NCBI GenBank assembly: GCA_900543795.1 | Contig: UQSH01000015.1 | Coordinates: 1 to 32,862, forward strand | Length of the DNA: 32,862 nucleotides | From: an uncultured Oscillospiraceae bacterium | Lineage (GTDB): Bacteria > Bacillota > Clostridia > Oscillospirales > Acutalibacteraceae | Direction of reading: 5' to 3' | Shown: positions 16,529 to 24,404 of the stretch, piece after piece | Layout: every line of letters begins with the position of its first letter | Numbering within the stretch: position 1 is the first letter of the stretch | The notes under the pieces: generated by a model | Databases searched by the model: none | Told to the model about the DNA's origin: nothing | Seen by the model: only the letters and a program-made list of their open reading frames with translations | Position numbers and translations under genes: made by a program

Positions 16529-17298
16529 AGGTATTTTTGATAGTCCTTGCGGTTATAGTTGTTATTTTTGCCTTGATATGTTCAATATCGGCAACCTTTA
16601 CGATAATTTACGATAAATCGTGGACAACAAAAATTAAAATTCTTTGGATTGAAAAGGACATTAAGCTGACTAAAATACTTTCCTTCATTCTTTTCCCAAA
16701 GGAAAATGCCGAAAGAATTAAGGCGGAAAAGGCAGAACAAAACGAAGGCGCCGTTGATAAAAGTGAAGGCAATGCTTCCGCAAAGGCAGTTCAGGTAGAG
16801 CCTGTTGAAGCAGAGAAAGAGCCCGTGCAGTCAACACAGACAGAGCAGACATTGCAAAGCACACCCGAAGCAAAAGCAGAAAAGGCTCCTCAAAAGCAGA
16901 AAAAGCCTAATTATATTGAATCCCTTTGGAATAAGGAGGGCATAGTCGGCATTATGGAGCTTGTGTCAAATATGCTTCAAACCGCTTCAAGTGCTTTAAG
17001 AACTTTATTTAAGGGCTTCCATATTTATTCGCTTTATGTTAAAATAATAGTCGGAGGCAATGATGCTGCCGAAATAGCACAGTCATACGGACGCATAGCC
17101 TCGTATTATTATCCCGTTAAGGGCATAATTGCAAACGGTATGAGGGTTGATAATTATGACGATTGCATTTTCGCAGATTACCTTGCACCGTCAAATGAAT
17201 TTGAATTTCAGTTTATAGGCTCAATCAGCGTCGGTCTTTTGCTTAGTGTTGCGTTGTCTGCCGGCAAAACCTTTGTTGTTAACCTGATTAAAAAATAA
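16525..17298 (+). CDS. DUF2953-like membrane protein (YtfI type)
   Basis: This 257-residue protein has an N-terminal membrane helix (about 3-25), then a strand-rich part typical of DUF2953. A low-complexity Glu/Gln/Pro/Lys-rich linker (about 70-133) leads to the conserved C-terminal half, which contains FKGFHIYSLYVKIIVGGNDAAEIAQSYG split across strands and helices. A hydrophobic segment ends the protein (about 236-252). DUF2953 genes lie directly before the GerW-like gene in Bacillus (ytfI-ytfJ), and the same order is seen here, which is the main support for the call. Its function is unknown; a partner role for the GerW-like protein is inferred from synteny only. Confidence 0.75.
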   Translation: MKVFLIVLAVIVVIFALICSISATFTIIYDKSWTTKIKILWIEKDIKLTKILSFILFPKENAERIKAEKAEQNEGAVDKSEGNASAKAVQVEPVEAEKEPVQSTQTEQTLQSTPEAKAEKAPQKQKKPNYIESLWNKEGIVGIMELVSNMLQTASSALRTLFKGFHIYSLYVKIIVGGNDAAEIAQSYGRIASYYYPVKGIIANGMRVDNYDDCIFADYLAPSNEFEFQFIGSISVGLLLSVALSAGKTFVVNLIKK

Positions 17299-17333
17299 TT
17301 AAATTTATAAATATTCTTTAAGGAGAAAAAGAT

Positions 17334-17726
17334 ATGAAAGAAACACCGGTAAACAAAATAATGGAAAACACACTTGAAAAAATGCGTCAAATGGTTGATG
17401 TTTCAACTATTATCGGCGAGCCTATCGTAACAGGTGAAACAACTCTTATTCCTGTTTCAAAGGTTTCCTACGGCTTCACAAGCGGTGGAACAGACCTCCC
17501 CTCAAAGCAGAATAAGGAGCTGTTCGGCGGCGCAGGCGGCGGCGGTATCACAATTTCTCCCGTTGCTTTTATCGTTATCCAAAAGGATAAGGTAAGAATG
17601 ATGCAGATTAATAACTACACCTCATCTGCTGACCGTGCTATCTCTATGATTCCCGAGCTTGTTGATCAGATTTCACAGCTTGTAAAAGCGAAGGATGAGG
17701 TTGCCGAGGAAGATAAGGAAGCATAA
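17334..17726 (+). CDS. ytfJ: GerW/YtfJ family sporulation protein
   Basis: This family is linked to spore formation and germination in Bacillus. The 130-residue protein has the full family pattern: an N-terminal helix (KIMENTLEKMRQMVD), VSTIIGEPIV, a strand TTLIPVSKVSYGFTSGG, a glycine-rich loop FGGAGGGGITISPVAF and a strand VIQKDKVRMMQI. The C-terminal 20 residues are charged. The ribosome binding site AAGGAG is 8-9 nt from the ATG. It follows the DUF2953 gene by 35 bp. A 12-bp inverted repeat lies just downstream. Confidence 0.87.
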   Translation: MKETPVNKIMENTLEKMRQMVDVSTIIGEPIVTGETTLIPVSKVSYGFTSGGTDLPSKQNKELFGGAGGGGITISPVAFIVIQKDKVRMMQINNYTSSADRAISMIPELVDQISQLVKAKDEVAEEDKEA

Positions 17727-17742
17727 TAAGACATATAAAATT

Positions 17743-17775
17743 TTAATCACCTGCATATAATTAGCAGGTGATTAA
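17743..17775 (+). promoter_or_regulatory. 12-bp hairpin covering the ribosome binding site of the D,D-carboxypeptidase gene
   Basis: TTAATCACCTGC (17743-17754) is perfectly complementary to GCAGGTGATTAA (17764-17775), with a 9-nt loop. The AGGTG ribosome binding site of the next gene lies in the 3' arm and the TTG start is 3 nt after the stem. Only TTTTG follows, so it is a poor terminator and may instead limit translation initiation. Confidence 0.6.
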
Positions 17776-17777
17776 TT

Positions 17778-18827
17778 TTGTTAAAAAAGGCTCTTTCAAT
17801 CATATTATCAGCTTTGATTTTAATTCCCGCTCAAAGTGTTTTTGCGCAGGATTGCTCTGCCTCAAGCGCTGTTGTTATAGACGCAGAAACGGGAGAAATT
17901 CTTTATCAAAAGAATATGAATGAAAAAAGAAGCATTGCTTCAACAACAAAAATTATGACGGCTCTTATTGCCTGTGAAAGCGGCAAAACCAAAGAAACGG
18001 TTGAAATAACCTTTGATATGGTAAATACCTTCGGCACGCTTCTCGGCCTGCGAGAGGGCGATAAAATAACGCTCAGGGATTTAGTTGCCGGAATGCTTTT
18101 GCCGTCGGGGAATGACGCTGCAAACGCAGTTGCCCTGTATCTTGGGGGAAGCTTTGAGGGCTTTGCGGCAATGATGAATAAAAAAGCCGCCGAGCTTGGG
18201 ATGACAAATTCTCTCTTCGTAACCCCATCGGGACTTGACGAGGGAAATCATCATTCAACCGCTTATGATATGGCTATTCTAACTGCATCTGCGCTCAAAA
18301 ATAAATGCTTTGCCGAAATCTGCTCAAAGCAGAAATATGATGTTTTCATAAATTCAGAGCCTCTCACAATTTATAATCATAATAAGCTTCTCGGAATGCT
18401 TGATGGCTGCATAGGCGTTAAAACCGGCTACACCGATAAAGCAGGCAGATGCCTTGTTTCCGCCGTTCAGTCAAATTCGGTAAAAATGATTTGCGTAACG
18501 CTTAATGCGCCTGATGATTGGAACGATCATAAAACGCTTTATGAGTATTGTGAAAAAATGTACAGTGAAGAGACTGTTGAAGGCTGTCTTTACGCTTTAA
18601 CCGTCGGCGGAGTTAAAAACAGCGTAAAATGCTCATATCAAGAAAAAATCAAGGTTCCTGATAAAAGCAAAATAACCGTTGAGCTATATATGATGCCGTT
18701 TGTCTATTCGCCTGTAAAAAGGGGAGATATAATCGGTAAAGCGGTAATCAAATATAAGGAAAAAGAAATTGCTTCCTGCAATATAACTGCACAGGAGGAT
18801 GTTGAATATTATGTCAAACAAAAATGA
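17778..18827 (+). CDS. D-alanyl-D-alanine carboxypeptidase (peptidase S11, DacB/DacF type)
   Basis: This low-molecular-weight penicillin-binding protein trims the terminal D-Ala from peptidoglycan stem peptides outside the membrane. It starts at TTG 17778 and begins with a signal peptide ending near SVFA|QD (residue 23). The active-site triad of motifs is intact: STTK (Ser55-Lys58), SGN (110-112) and KTG (215-217). The C-terminal domain (about 270-349) is the all-beta S11 extension, with VKRGDIIGKAVIKYKEKEI. Neighbouring GerW-like and ScpAB genes mirror clostridial loci where this enzyme is sporulation-linked, but vegetative use cannot be excluded. Translation may be limited by the hairpin over its ribosome binding site. 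Confidence 0.92.
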   Translation: MLKKALSIILSALILIPAQSVFAQDCSASSAVVIDAETGEILYQKNMNEKRSIASTTKIMTALIACESGKTKETVEITFDMVNTFGTLLGLREGDKITLRDLVAGMLLPSGNDAANAVALYLGGSFEGFAAMMNKKAAELGMTNSLFVTPSGLDEGNHHSTAYDMAILTASALKNKCFAEICSKQKYDVFINSEPLTIYNHNKLLGMLDGCIGVKTGYTDKAGRCLVSAVQSNSVKMICVTLNAPDDWNDHKTLYEYCEKMYSEETVEGCLYALTVGGVKNSVKCSYQEKIKVPDKSKITVELYMMPFVYSPVKRGDIIGKAVIKYKEKEIASCNITAQEDVEYYVKQK

Positions 18828-19566
18828 AGTCAGGCTTCAAAAGTTTATGGCGGATTGCTCTGTTGCTTCAAGAAGGAAAAGTGAGGAGCTTATTGAAGCC
18901 GGCAAGGTTAAGGTTAACGGCCATGTTGCGCATATCGGAGATAAAATCAATCCAAAAAGGGATATAGTAACAGTTAGAGGTAAGCGTATATCCGCTCAAA
19001 CAAAAATGCGATATATTATGCTGAATAAGCCTCGCGGTTATGTTACAACCGTTTCAGATGAGCTCGGCAGAAAAACCGTTATGGATTTGGTTAAGAATAT
19101 TGATGAGCGTATTTATCCCGTCGGCAGACTTGATAAGGATTCTGAGGGACTTATTTTGCTCACCAATGACGGCTCCTTTGCTAATCTTTTAACTCATCCG
19201 AGCCATAATCTTTCAAAGACCTACAGAGTAACCGTTCGTCCAAAGGCAAACGATGAAATGCTTTATAATTTGCGAAACGGCGTTGAAATAGACGGCAAAA
19301 AAACCTATCCCTGCGATGTTAATATCATAACGGAGGAGGAAAACAGAAGCGTTCTTGAATTTATAATTCACGAGGGCAGAAACAGACAGATAAGAAAAAT
19401 GTGCGAAACGCAGGGGCTTGAGGTGGCAAGACTTAAAAGAATTTCCGAGGGCTCCTTGAAGCTCGGAATGCTTCCCACAGGCAAATACCGTGATTTAACA
19501 GATAACGAGGTTCAAAAGCTTATTCGCTCTGCGCAGAAGGCACATGGCGAAGAACAGACCGATTAA
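18811..19566 (+). CDS. rluB: RsuA/RluB-family rRNA pseudouridine synthase
   Basis: The enzyme isomerises a uridine in ribosomal RNA. An N-terminal S4 RNA-binding domain (VRLQKFMADCSVASRRKSEE) is followed by the catalytic domain with YPVGRLDKDSEGLILLTNDG containing the conserved catalytic Asp, and EGRNRQIRKMCE near the C-terminus. I chose ATG 18811 (MSNKNEVRLQKF); AGGAGG at 18793-18798 is 12 nt away, while the in-frame ATG at 18799 abuts it. The gene overlaps the carboxypeptidase gene by 17 bp. The 251-residue length is normal. RluB versus RsuA specificity is not certain. A terminator follows, ending the long gene cluster. Confidence 0.85.
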   Translation: MSNKNEVRLQKFMADCSVASRRKSEELIEAGKVKVNGHVAHIGDKINPKRDIVTVRGKRISAQTKMRYIMLNKPRGYVTTVSDELGRKTVMDLVKNIDERIYPVGRLDKDSEGLILLTNDGSFANLLTHPSHNLSKTYRVTVRPKANDEMLYNLRNGVEIDGKKTYPCDVNIITEEENRSVLEFIIHEGRNRQIRKMCETQGLEVARLKRISEGSLKLGMLPTGKYRDLTDNEVQKLIRSAQKAHGEEQTD

Positions 19567-19571
19567 TATAC

Positions 19572-19610
19572 AAAACACTGAAAAGCAGACGGTTTTTCGG
19601 TGTTTTTTTA
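19572..19610 (+). terminator. Intrinsic terminator at the end of the long cluster
   Basis: A 13-bp stem with one G-U pair (19572-19584 with 19594-19606), whose outer end is A/T, has a 9-nt loop and runs into seven T residues. Confidence 0.85.
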
Positions 19611-19649
19611 TTAAATAATTATAAATTATGATTTTGATATAAAAAATAG

Positions 19650-19678
19650 TTGTAATTATAATTTTATCGTGATAAAAT
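19650..19678 (+). promoter_or_regulatory. Promoter of the carboxyl-transfer cluster with an overlapping palindrome
   Basis: TTGTAA (19650-19655) and TAAAAT (19673-19678) are 17 bp apart. The perfect palindrome ATTTTATC-GT-GATAAAAT (19661-19678) covers the spacer and -10, which is where a repressor operator would sit. Confidence 0.5.
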
Positions 19679-19736
19679 AACCAAGAATGGATAATTATAT
19701 TCATACGAAAATTTATATTTTAAGGAGGATGTTCGT

Positions 19737-21056
19737 GTGAGTGAACTAACAGTTAAAGATACACAGGCGCATTCAAGGCTTGTTTCTCTTTTCGATGAAG
19801 CATCTTTCACGGAGATAGATGCCTTTGCCAAATCGGCAGACGGCGAGGTTGAAGTTGTTGCAGGCTTCGGCACGGTAAACGGTGCCCCGGCTTATGCTTT
19901 TTCGCAGGATGTTTCAGTCAACGGCGGTGCGGTAACCGTTGCACAGTGCGCTAAAATCAAAAAAATATATGAGCTCGCAAGAAAAACAGGATGTCCCGTT
20001 GTAGGCATTTACGATTCAAACGGAATGTTGCTTACCGAGGGATTTGAGGCGCTTGGCGCTTACGGCGAAATTGTTAAGGAGTCTTCTTCTGTTTCGGGCG
20101 TTGTTCCTCAAATTTCTGTTATTGCAGGCACCTGCATAGGAACCTCTGCTCTTGTTGCCAATATGGCTGATATTGTTATTGCAGTTAAGGATGCGGATTT
20201 TTATGTAACGGCTCCGAGCGAGATAACCGTTGAAGAATCTGCAAAGCAGGGAACTGTTGATATTGTTTGTGCTTCTGTTGATGAAGCAATCGAAAAGGCT
20301 AAAAGTGCAGTTGCGCTTTTCCCGTCAAACAATCTCTGCACGGCTCCTATATTCGATTTTAACGAGCCGTCCTCACAGTTAAGCGGAAATGAAGACGCAA
20401 AGGCAGTCATTGCCGCCTCGGCTGATGAGGGAAGCGTTTTTGAAATTAAAGAGGCTTATGCGGATAATGCCGTAACTGCCCTTGCAACAGTTGCAGGCTC
20501 AACTGTTGGCTTTGTTGCAATAAACGGCAATGCAATGTGCCCCGCTTGCACATATAAAGCGGAAGCATTTGTTAAGCTTTGCGACGCTTTTAATATTCCA
20601 ATTGTAACCCTTGTTAATTCAGACGGCTTCGTAAGCGGTAAGGAAAATCAAATGCTTGTTGCCGCAACTAAATTGACTTCGGCCTATGCATCGGCAACCT
20701 GCCCGAAAATTTCCGTTATAACAGGAAAGGCAGTCGGTGCGGCATATATAACTCTTGCAGGCAGAGGCTCAAATGCAGACCTTGCTTTTGCGTGGGATAC
20801 TGCCGTTATTTCTCCGCTTGCTACTGCATCGGCGGTTGCATTCCTTTATAATGACCGCCTTGCAAACGGCGAAAGCAGACAGGCTCTTGAAAAGGAATAT
20901 GAGGAAAATATGGCTTCTCCGTTTACTGCCGCAGCATGCGGTGCGTTAGACGATGTTTTTGTTCCTGCTCAAACAAGAGCCAAGCTTATTGCTTCTCTTG
21001 ATATCCTTGCAGGAAAAAGAGAAACCACTTTACCGAGAAAACATTCTGTAAAATAA
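19737..21056 (+). CDS. Acyl-CoA carboxylase/transcarboxylase carboxyltransferase subunit (MmdA/PccB/12S-like)
   Basis: This 439-residue protein has the two crotonase-like halves of the carboxyltransferase superfamily, which moves CO2 between carboxybiotin and an acyl-CoA. It starts at GTG 19737 after AAGGAGGA. The N-half has GFGTVNGAPAYAFSQD (43-58) and VSGVVPQISVIAG; the C-half has FVKLCDAFNIPIVTLVNSDGF and the end motif LAGKRETTLPRKH. It is shorter than typical MmdA/PccB (about 510-525). In the N-half the usual DSGGARIQ and GPCAGGA motifs read DSNGMLLT (93-100) and GTCIGTS (131-137). So substrate range or activity may differ. The biotin carrier and the pyruvate-type carboxyltransferase genes follow. 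Confidence 0.8.
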   Translation: MSELTVKDTQAHSRLVSLFDEASFTEIDAFAKSADGEVEVVAGFGTVNGAPAYAFSQDVSVNGGAVTVAQCAKIKKIYELARKTGCPVVGIYDSNGMLLTEGFEALGAYGEIVKESSSVSGVVPQISVIAGTCIGTSALVANMADIVIAVKDADFYVTAPSEITVEESAKQGTVDIVCASVDEAIEKAKSAVALFPSNNLCTAPIFDFNEPSSQLSGNEDAKAVIAASADEGSVFEIKEAYADNAVTALATVAGSTVGFVAINGNAMCPACTYKAEAFVKLCDAFNIPIVTLVNSDGFVSGKENQMLVAATKLTSAYASATCPKISVITGKAVGAAYITLAGRGSNADLAFAWDTAVISPLATASAVAFLYNDRLANGESRQALEKEYEENMASPFTAAACGALDDVFVPAQTRAKLIASLDILAGKRETTLPRKHSVK

Positions 21057-21074
21057 TATTTGGAGGACTGAAAG

Positions 21075-21476
21075 ATGAAAAGATATACTATTACCGTAAA
21101 CGGCACAGCTTATGATGTAACTGTTGACGAAGCGGGCTCTGCACCTGCTGCTCCCGTTGCCGCAGCTCCTGCCGCTCCCGTTGCTGCACCTGCTGCTCCC
21201 GCAGCTCCTGCAAAGGCTGATGCTCCGGCACCTGCCGCTCCTGCTGCCTCAGGCACAGAGGGTTCGGTTAAAATAGACGCTCCTATGCCCGGCACAATTC
21301 TTGATGTTAAGGTATCTGCAGGAAGCTCTGTTTCCTCCGGTCAGGTTCTTTGCATCCTTGAAGCAATGAAAATGGAAAATGAAATCGTTGCTCCTCAGGC
21401 AGGAACGGTTTCTTCCGTTAATGTTAATAAGGGCGACAGCGTAGAAGCAGGTCAGGTTATTATTACAATGAATTAA
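21075..21476 (+). CDS. Biotin carboxyl carrier protein (1.3S / gamma-subunit type)
   Basis: This 133-residue carrier holds biotin and shuttles CO2 between the two flanking carboxyltransferases. Residues 1-20 form a short strand segment typical of such carriers. Residues 22-60 are an Ala/Pro-rich flexible linker. The biotinyl domain (63-133) has the attachment motif EAMKMENEI with Lys99 as the biotin site. The ribosome binding site is TGGAGG. The layout and size match the 1.3S subunit of propionibacterial transcarboxylase and the carrier subunits of decarboxylase sodium pumps. No biotin carboxylase gene lies nearby. Confidence 0.92.
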   Translation: MKRYTITVNGTAYDVTVDEAGSAPAAPVAAAPAAPVAAPAAPAAPAKADAPAPAAPAASGTEGSVKIDAPMPGTILDVKVSAGSSVSSGQVLCILEAMKMENEIVAPQAGTVSSVNVNKGDSVEAGQVIITMN

Positions 21477-21487
21477 GAGGTACGGCT

Positions 21488-22888
21488 ATGGCGAAAAAAA
21501 TCGGTATTACCGAAACTGTTCTCCGTGATGCGCATCAGTCTTTGATAGCAACCCGTATGAGAACAGAAGAATTTTCGGATATTCTTGAAAAAATGGATAA
21601 AATCGGGTATCACTCTCTTGAATGCTGGGGCGGTGCAACATTTGACTCCTGCCTCCGTTTTCTTGATGAAGACCCGTGGGACAGATTGCGTCTTATCCGC
21701 AAAAAATGTCCAAACACAAAGCTTCAAATGCTTTTCAGAGGTCAGAATATGCTTGGCTACCGCCATTATGCAGACGACCTTGTTGATTATTTTGTTAAAA
21801 AGAGCATAGATAACGGTATTGATATTCTTCGTATATTTGACGCTCTTAATGATGTTAGAAATCTTGAAACCGCTATTAATGCCGCAAAGAAATACGGCGG
21901 ACATGTTCAGGCGGCTATATCATACACAACAGGCCCTGTTTTTGATATTGAGTATTATTGCAGCTATGCAAAGCAGCTTGAAAATGCCGGTGCCGATTCA
22001 ATATGTATTAAGGATATGGCAGGTCTTTTAACTCCTTACGGAACCTACGACCTTGTTAAAGCCCTAAAAGAAACGGTTAACATTCCTATTCAGCTTCATT
22101 CGCATTACACCTCCGGCCTTGCTTCAATGGTTCATCTTAAAGGCATAGAAGCAGGCGTTGATGTAATTGATACCGCAATGAGTCCTCTTGCAATGGGAAC
22201 ATCCCATCCCGCAACGGAATCTATGGTTGCCGCTCTTCAAGGCACCGAATACGATACAGGTCTTGACCTTAAAGCTCTTACGGAAATTCGTGATTTCTTC
22301 ACACCGCTTCGTGAAAAATATATTGCGGAAGGTCTTCTTAATCCCAAAATGCTCGGCGTTGATGCAAACACACTTTTGTATCAGGTTCCCGGCGGTATGC
22401 TTTCAAATCTTCTCAATCAGCTTAAGCAGGCCGGTAAAGAGGATAAGCTTGAAGAGGTGCTTGCAGAGGTTCCTCGTGTCCGTGAAGACAGCGGCTATCC
22501 TCCGCTTGTAACACCAACCTCGCAGATTGTCGGCACTCAGGCTGTGTTTAATATTATTCTCGGCGAACGCTATAAGATGGTAACGAAAGAGTTTAAAGAC
22601 CTTGTTGCCGGTAAATACGGAAAAACTCCGTGTGATATAGATCCCGAGTTTAGAAAGAAAATTGTTGGCGACGACCCGATTATAGATTGCCGTCCCGCAG
22701 ACCTTCTTAAACCTGAGCTTGAAAAGTTCAAGGGCGAAATTGCAGAGTATTATGAGCAGGAGGAGGATGTTCTTTCCTATGCTCAGTTTGATCAGGTTGC
22801 AATTAAGTTCTTCCAAAAAAGGCGTGATAAGAAGTACGGACTTGACGGAAAGCACGACGACATTGAGAATAAGATTCACGCAGTTTAA
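21488..22888 (+). CDS. Pyruvate/oxaloacetate carboxyltransferase (5S / OadA-like alpha subunit)
   Basis: This subunit transfers CO2 between oxaloacetate/pyruvate and biotin. The 466-residue protein has the DRE-TIM barrel start ITETVLRDAHQSLIATRM with metal ligand Asp14, the lysine expected to be carbamylated, Lys175 in CIKDMAGLL, and metal ligands His204 and His206 in QLHSHYTSG. The C-terminal half (PGGMLSNLLNQL, VTPTSQIVGTQAVFNI) is the usual PYC/OadA helical domain. There is no fused biotinyl domain, because the carrier is a separate gene 11 bp upstream. The ribosome binding site AAGAGG is moderate. A strong terminator follows and no oadB is present. Confidence 0.9.
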   Translation: MAKKIGITETVLRDAHQSLIATRMRTEEFSDILEKMDKIGYHSLECWGGATFDSCLRFLDEDPWDRLRLIRKKCPNTKLQMLFRGQNMLGYRHYADDLVDYFVKKSIDNGIDILRIFDALNDVRNLETAINAAKKYGGHVQAAISYTTGPVFDIEYYCSYAKQLENAGADSICIKDMAGLLTPYGTYDLVKALKETVNIPIQLHSHYTSGLASMVHLKGIEAGVDVIDTAMSPLAMGTSHPATESMVAALQGTEYDTGLDLKALTEIRDFFTPLREKYIAEGLLNPKMLGVDANTLLYQVPGGMLSNLLNQLKQAGKEDKLEEVLAEVPRVREDSGYPPLVTPTSQIVGTQAVFNIILGERYKMVTKEFKDLVAGKYGKTPCDIDPEFRKKIVGDDPIIDCRPADLLKPELEKFKGEIAEYYEQEEDVLSYAQFDQVAIKFFQKRRDKKYGLDGKHDDIENKIHAV

Positions 22889-22898
22889 TTTAACAAAA

Positions 22899-22929
22899 TG
22901 CCCTCTGTTAAAGCAGAGGGCAATTTTTT
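22899..22929 (+). terminator. Intrinsic terminator of the carboxyl-transfer cluster
   Basis: TGCCCTCTG (22899-22907) pairs perfectly with CAGAGGGCA (22914-22922), loop TTAAAG, followed by six T residues. Confidence 0.9.
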
Positions 22930-22949
22930 GCGGAATTTTTTGATTTTTA

Positions 22950-22978
22950 TTGACTGAATTGTAATATAATGCTATAAT
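22950..22978 (+). promoter_or_regulatory. Strong SigA-type promoter for the SDR gene
   Basis: TTGACT (22950-22955), 17-bp spacer, TATAAT (22973-22978). The leader is about 37 nt. Confidence 0.8.
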
Positions 22979-23022
22979 TTATTTATAAAATTTTTATTAA
23001 TTTGTGTATGGAGGTACATAAA

Positions 23023-24066
23023 ATGAAGGTTCTTATGATTGGCGGAACAGGGCTTTTAGGTTCGGCCGCTGCCCAAATTTTTGTTGACAGAGGTAACGAG
23101 ATTAAAACTCTTGCTCTTCCTCCGCTTCCCGAAGGCGCTCCTCTTCCCAAGGAAATGGAAGTAATTTTTCAGGATGCAAATAAGCTCACTGATGATGAAA
23201 TGGTTGAATTGATGAAGGGCTATGATATGTTCGTTTTCGCAACAGGCGTTGATGAAAGAGTTGAATTCCCTGCACCTGTTTATGATGCTTATTATAAGTA
23301 TAACATTGCTCCTCTTGAAAGATATCTTCCTCTTGCTAAAAAGGCAGGTATGAAGGGTGCAGTTGTTTGCGGCTCATATTTTGCATGGCTTGCAAAGGAA
23401 CGCCCCGATATGAAATTATGCGATAAGCATCCATATATCAGAAGCCGTATTGAGCAGGAAAATGTTTGCGAAAAGTATTCGGATAAGGATTTCCAGGTTG
23501 GCGTTCTTGAGCTTCCTTATATTTTCGGCACTCAGCCGGGCCGTAAGCCTGTTTGGGTTATCCTTATTGAGCAGCTTCAAAGATTTGAAAAAATGCCCTT
23601 CACTATGTATCCCGCAGGCGGAACTGCAATGCTTACCGTTCGTCAGGTTGGCGAAGCTATGGTTGGTGCCGCAGAGCAGGCTCTTGAAGCCGCTTCAAAG
23701 GGCGAGGGCAAGTTCCGTGCATACGGCATCTCCTGCTATAATATGACGTGGAGACAGTTCCTTAAAATTGTTTATCGTGCAATGGACGGAATTGAAGACA
23801 GAAAGATTGTTGATGTTCCAAAGTGGACCTTCCAGGCATTCGGTCTTGTTATGCGCAAGGATTATGCAAAGAGAAATGTTGATTCTGGTATTGATCCTGT
23901 TGGTCTTGCAGATATTATGGGTATGAATCTCTTTATTCCAACCGATGATTGCAAGGAGCTCGGATGTACTCCGGATGATATCGAGAAGGCAATTTTCGAT
24001 TCTATCGCACTTTCTGTTGCAGCATTTGAAGGCAAGGCTAAGCTTGTTGAAATGAAGGGCGAATAA
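23023..24066 (+). CDS. NAD(P)-dependent epimerase/dehydratase-like (extended SDR) protein
   Basis: This 347-residue cytoplasmic protein has a Rossmann fold starting at the N-terminus, with GGTGLLG (7-13) for dinucleotide binding. The substrate is unknown. It looks like an atypical extended SDR: the expected Ser is present (Ser118 in VVCGSYFAW) and Tyr138 is present, but the YxxxK lysine is replaced, reading Y-I-R-S-R (138-142). ELPYIFGTQPGRKPVW is a typical extended-SDR substrate-domain entry. Start ATG 23023 has GGAGG 8 nt upstream; an upstream in-frame TTG at 23002 has none. It is monocistronic, with a strong promoter and terminator, and is probably well expressed. Confidence 0.8.
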   Translation: MKVLMIGGTGLLGSAAAQIFVDRGNEIKTLALPPLPEGAPLPKEMEVIFQDANKLTDDEMVELMKGYDMFVFATGVDERVEFPAPVYDAYYKYNIAPLERYLPLAKKAGMKGAVVCGSYFAWLAKERPDMKLCDKHPYIRSRIEQENVCEKYSDKDFQVGVLELPYIFGTQPGRKPVWVILIEQLQRFEKMPFTMYPAGGTAMLTVRQVGEAMVGAAEQALEAASKGEGKFRAYGISCYNMTWRQFLKIVYRAMDGIEDRKIVDVPKWTFQAFGLVMRKDYAKRNVDSGIDPVGLADIMGMNLFIPTDDCKELGCTPDDIEKAIFDSIALSVAAFEGKAKLVEMKGE

Positions 24067-24087
24067 TCACTATTTTGATTTTAATCT

Positions 24088-24123
24088 AACAGGCGGCGCA
24101 AAACCGCCTGTTATTCTGTTTTT
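24088..24123 (+). terminator. Intrinsic terminator after the SDR gene
   Basis: AACAGGCGG (24088-24096) pairs perfectly with CCGCCTGTT (24104-24112), loop CGCAAAA, followed by ATTCTGTTTTT. Confidence 0.88.
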
Positions 24124-24127
24124 GCTT

Positions 24128-24404
24128 AGGGTAACGGTAATAATTCGAACCACGGTTTAGCGTGGCAGATATTGCCCTTACTCTTTGTTAAAATACTCGT
24201 TAATCCAAAAGGATTAACTGCGTTTTTGCCTTGATTAAGACCAAATCTGCACACGCTAAACTGCAAAGCATCAAAAAAGCTTGGAGTAAAGATGAGATTT
24301 GGCATCTTGAGATGGCAGCCTTGCTGACGCAAGGCAACAGCGAAAGCGACAAATATCGCTTTAATACTGCATTTTTGACGGGTTCGGATTATTACCGTTA
24401 CCCT
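24128..24404. repeat. 277-bp structured element bounded by a 24-bp inverted repeat (MITE-like)
   Basis: Bases 24128-24151 are the reverse complement of 24381-24404 with one mismatch. Inside are more foldable units: TTAATCC-aaaa-GGATTAA near 24211, GCCTTGC-tgac-GCAAGGC near 24318, AAAGCGA-caaata-TCGCTTT near 24344. The 17-nt segment at 24154-24170 also pairs imperfectly with 24244-24261. A minus-strand open frame of 152 codons crosses it but looks accidental. No transposase is encoded. A non-autonomous mobile element or a structured RNA are both possible. Confidence 0.6.

Noticed and set aside
21110..21295. Minus-strand Ala/Gly-rich frame opposite the biotin carrier
   Set aside because: It is the complement of the Ala/Pro-rich linker, a common coding shadow.
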